Part shown: positions 63,033 to 64,000 of the stretch, one piece after another
How the letters are laid out: every line of letters begins with the position of its first letter
Position numbering within the stretch: the first letter of the stretch is position 1
From: Nemopilema nomurai
Taxonomy: Eukaryota > Cnidaria > Scyphozoa > Rhizostomeae > Rhizostomatidae
DNA: 64,000 bases
Assembly (NCBI GenBank): GCA_003864495.1
Contig: ML133422.1
Span: 2,526,388-2,590,387, forward strand
Direction of reading: 5' to 3'
The notes under the pieces: generated by a model
The model's input: the letters and a program-made list of their open reading frames with translations, nothing else
Database searches by the model: none
What the model was told of the DNA's origin: nothing
Translations under genes and position numbers: made by a program

Positions 63033-64000
63033 TCATAAGACTTGCTAGCAAAGGTTTTAAGTGACAGTCCGAGAGCAAACGTTGTCAGCACGAATGTGCG
63101 AATGTCCTTATTCTATTTTAATGATTACCTACTTAACCAAAAATTTTTGAGACAATTTTATTTCCAAACAAATTCCTTGACATCAGTCTTTATTAAGTCT
63201 CCCACATTGCTAATGGGCTTCCGGAATGACCCAGACAAAAAGAAGAAAGGGCGGGCAAAAGAAAAAGACAAGCAAGGCTTTTTCGCATTTTTAAAGTGAA
63301 ATGCAAATTTACAAATTTTAACCACAACAAGGGAAAAAGCTGGTGCACACCAGCACACCAGAAATTGTTGGTGGTGCACACCGGCACACCAGGCTTTTTG
63401 CTCGTGCACACCGGCGATCTCGTCGAAAAGTGCCATACTCTGCAGACCAGGGCATTTTTAAGGATTTTTGAGTGGTGGGACATCTTTCTAAAGGGCCCAT
63501 ACTTATGTAACGAAACTAGGAGCATAAGAGAGAGACGCTATTCCGATGTTGTCTATATTCATTCAACAGCAAGACATTAGCAACAGTAAGCAAGACAACG
63601 CACAAACATAACATGAACGGAAGATAATTAAGAGAACAATACGAACGTCACGATACATGTTGACAAACGAACACATTGCCATTAGAATGGCGTTAACTGA
63701 CAACATGACTCAACAGCACATGCGACTTTAACACGCAACTGAGATATTACGAAACATATTACACACTAAGCCAACCGTTACACTTTTACACTACCAGAAA
63801 TGACGTGAACTCTTAGGATTGCGACTTCAGATTGTGCTATATACTGAACTATTTTAGGGTTGAGTATTTTGCCTCCAAGATATGACGCAACCGTAAGCAC
63901 TGGTGGCTATTATGCTAAGAATGGGCTCAAAACACGAGACACGACGTGATATACTAATTTTAAGGCAATATCTCAGTCTGAGTAAGGTTGAAAAATGCAA
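63033..64000. other. 3' end of window, tandem repeat and no gene
   Basis: Apart from the short tandem repeat at 63341-63418 I see no supported feature. Several overlapping frames near 63160-63580 are shadows of that repeat. Confidence 0.5.
63341..63418. repeat. About 30-bp tandem repeat with GTGCACACC
   Basis: Three imperfect units start with GTGCACACC at about 63343, 63374 and 63404. The motif GGTGCACACC is partly palindromic (GTGCAC). Nothing shows a function. Confidence 0.7.

Overview
This window looks like nuclear DNA from a cnidarian, most likely an anthozoan such as a stony coral. That is an inference. It rests on AT-rich DNA, short GT-AG introns, animal proteins very close in length and sequence to vertebrate orthologues, an intronless class A GPCR, and many small tRNA-derived and inverted-repeat elements. 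No taxon-specific marker was identified. All genes I could assemble lie on the + strand.

Layout. 1-9598: gene-poor, with one possible cysteine-rich terminal exon at 6178-6537. 9599-10588: an intronless rhodopsin-type GPCR. 10589-15147: no gene, ending in a tRNA-derived SINE. 16059-29672: a complete carnitine O-palmitoyltransferase 1 gene (28 coding exons, 769 residues). 32167-48534: a complete coatomer alpha gene, COPA (37 coding exons, 1223 residues against 1224 in human). 49877-56674: complete STRAP, a WD40 protein (8 exons, 324 residues). 57965-62059: a small secreted Frizzled-CRD/kringle gene (3 exons, 272 residues) whose first intron holds two DNA-transposon relics. 62498-62770: a small one-finger C2H2 ORF followed by decayed coding-like sequence. 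Exon joins were checked by reading phase, and every multi-exon CDS closes in frame.

Roles. CPT1 makes acyl-carnitine at the outer mitochondrial membrane. COPA is part of the COPI coat for Golgi-to-ER traffic. STRAP is an RNP/signalling scaffold. They are housekeeping neighbours, each with its own start and intergenic space, and nothing suggests they act together.

Most notable: (1) four COPA introns each carry a 133-138 nt sequence that folds as a box H/ACA snoRNA, with stem changes that keep pairing; the same sequences had appeared as repeated cysteine-rich ORFs. (2) In the secreted FZ protein a phase 1-1 kringle exon sits inside the Frizzled cysteine-rich domain, between its 8th and 9th cysteines, and the two cysteines of one canonical disulphide are both gone. 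(3) A fresh 124-bp tandem duplication copied the last STRAP splice acceptor, making a decoy that leads to a stop. Positions were counted by hand and may be off by a base in places.
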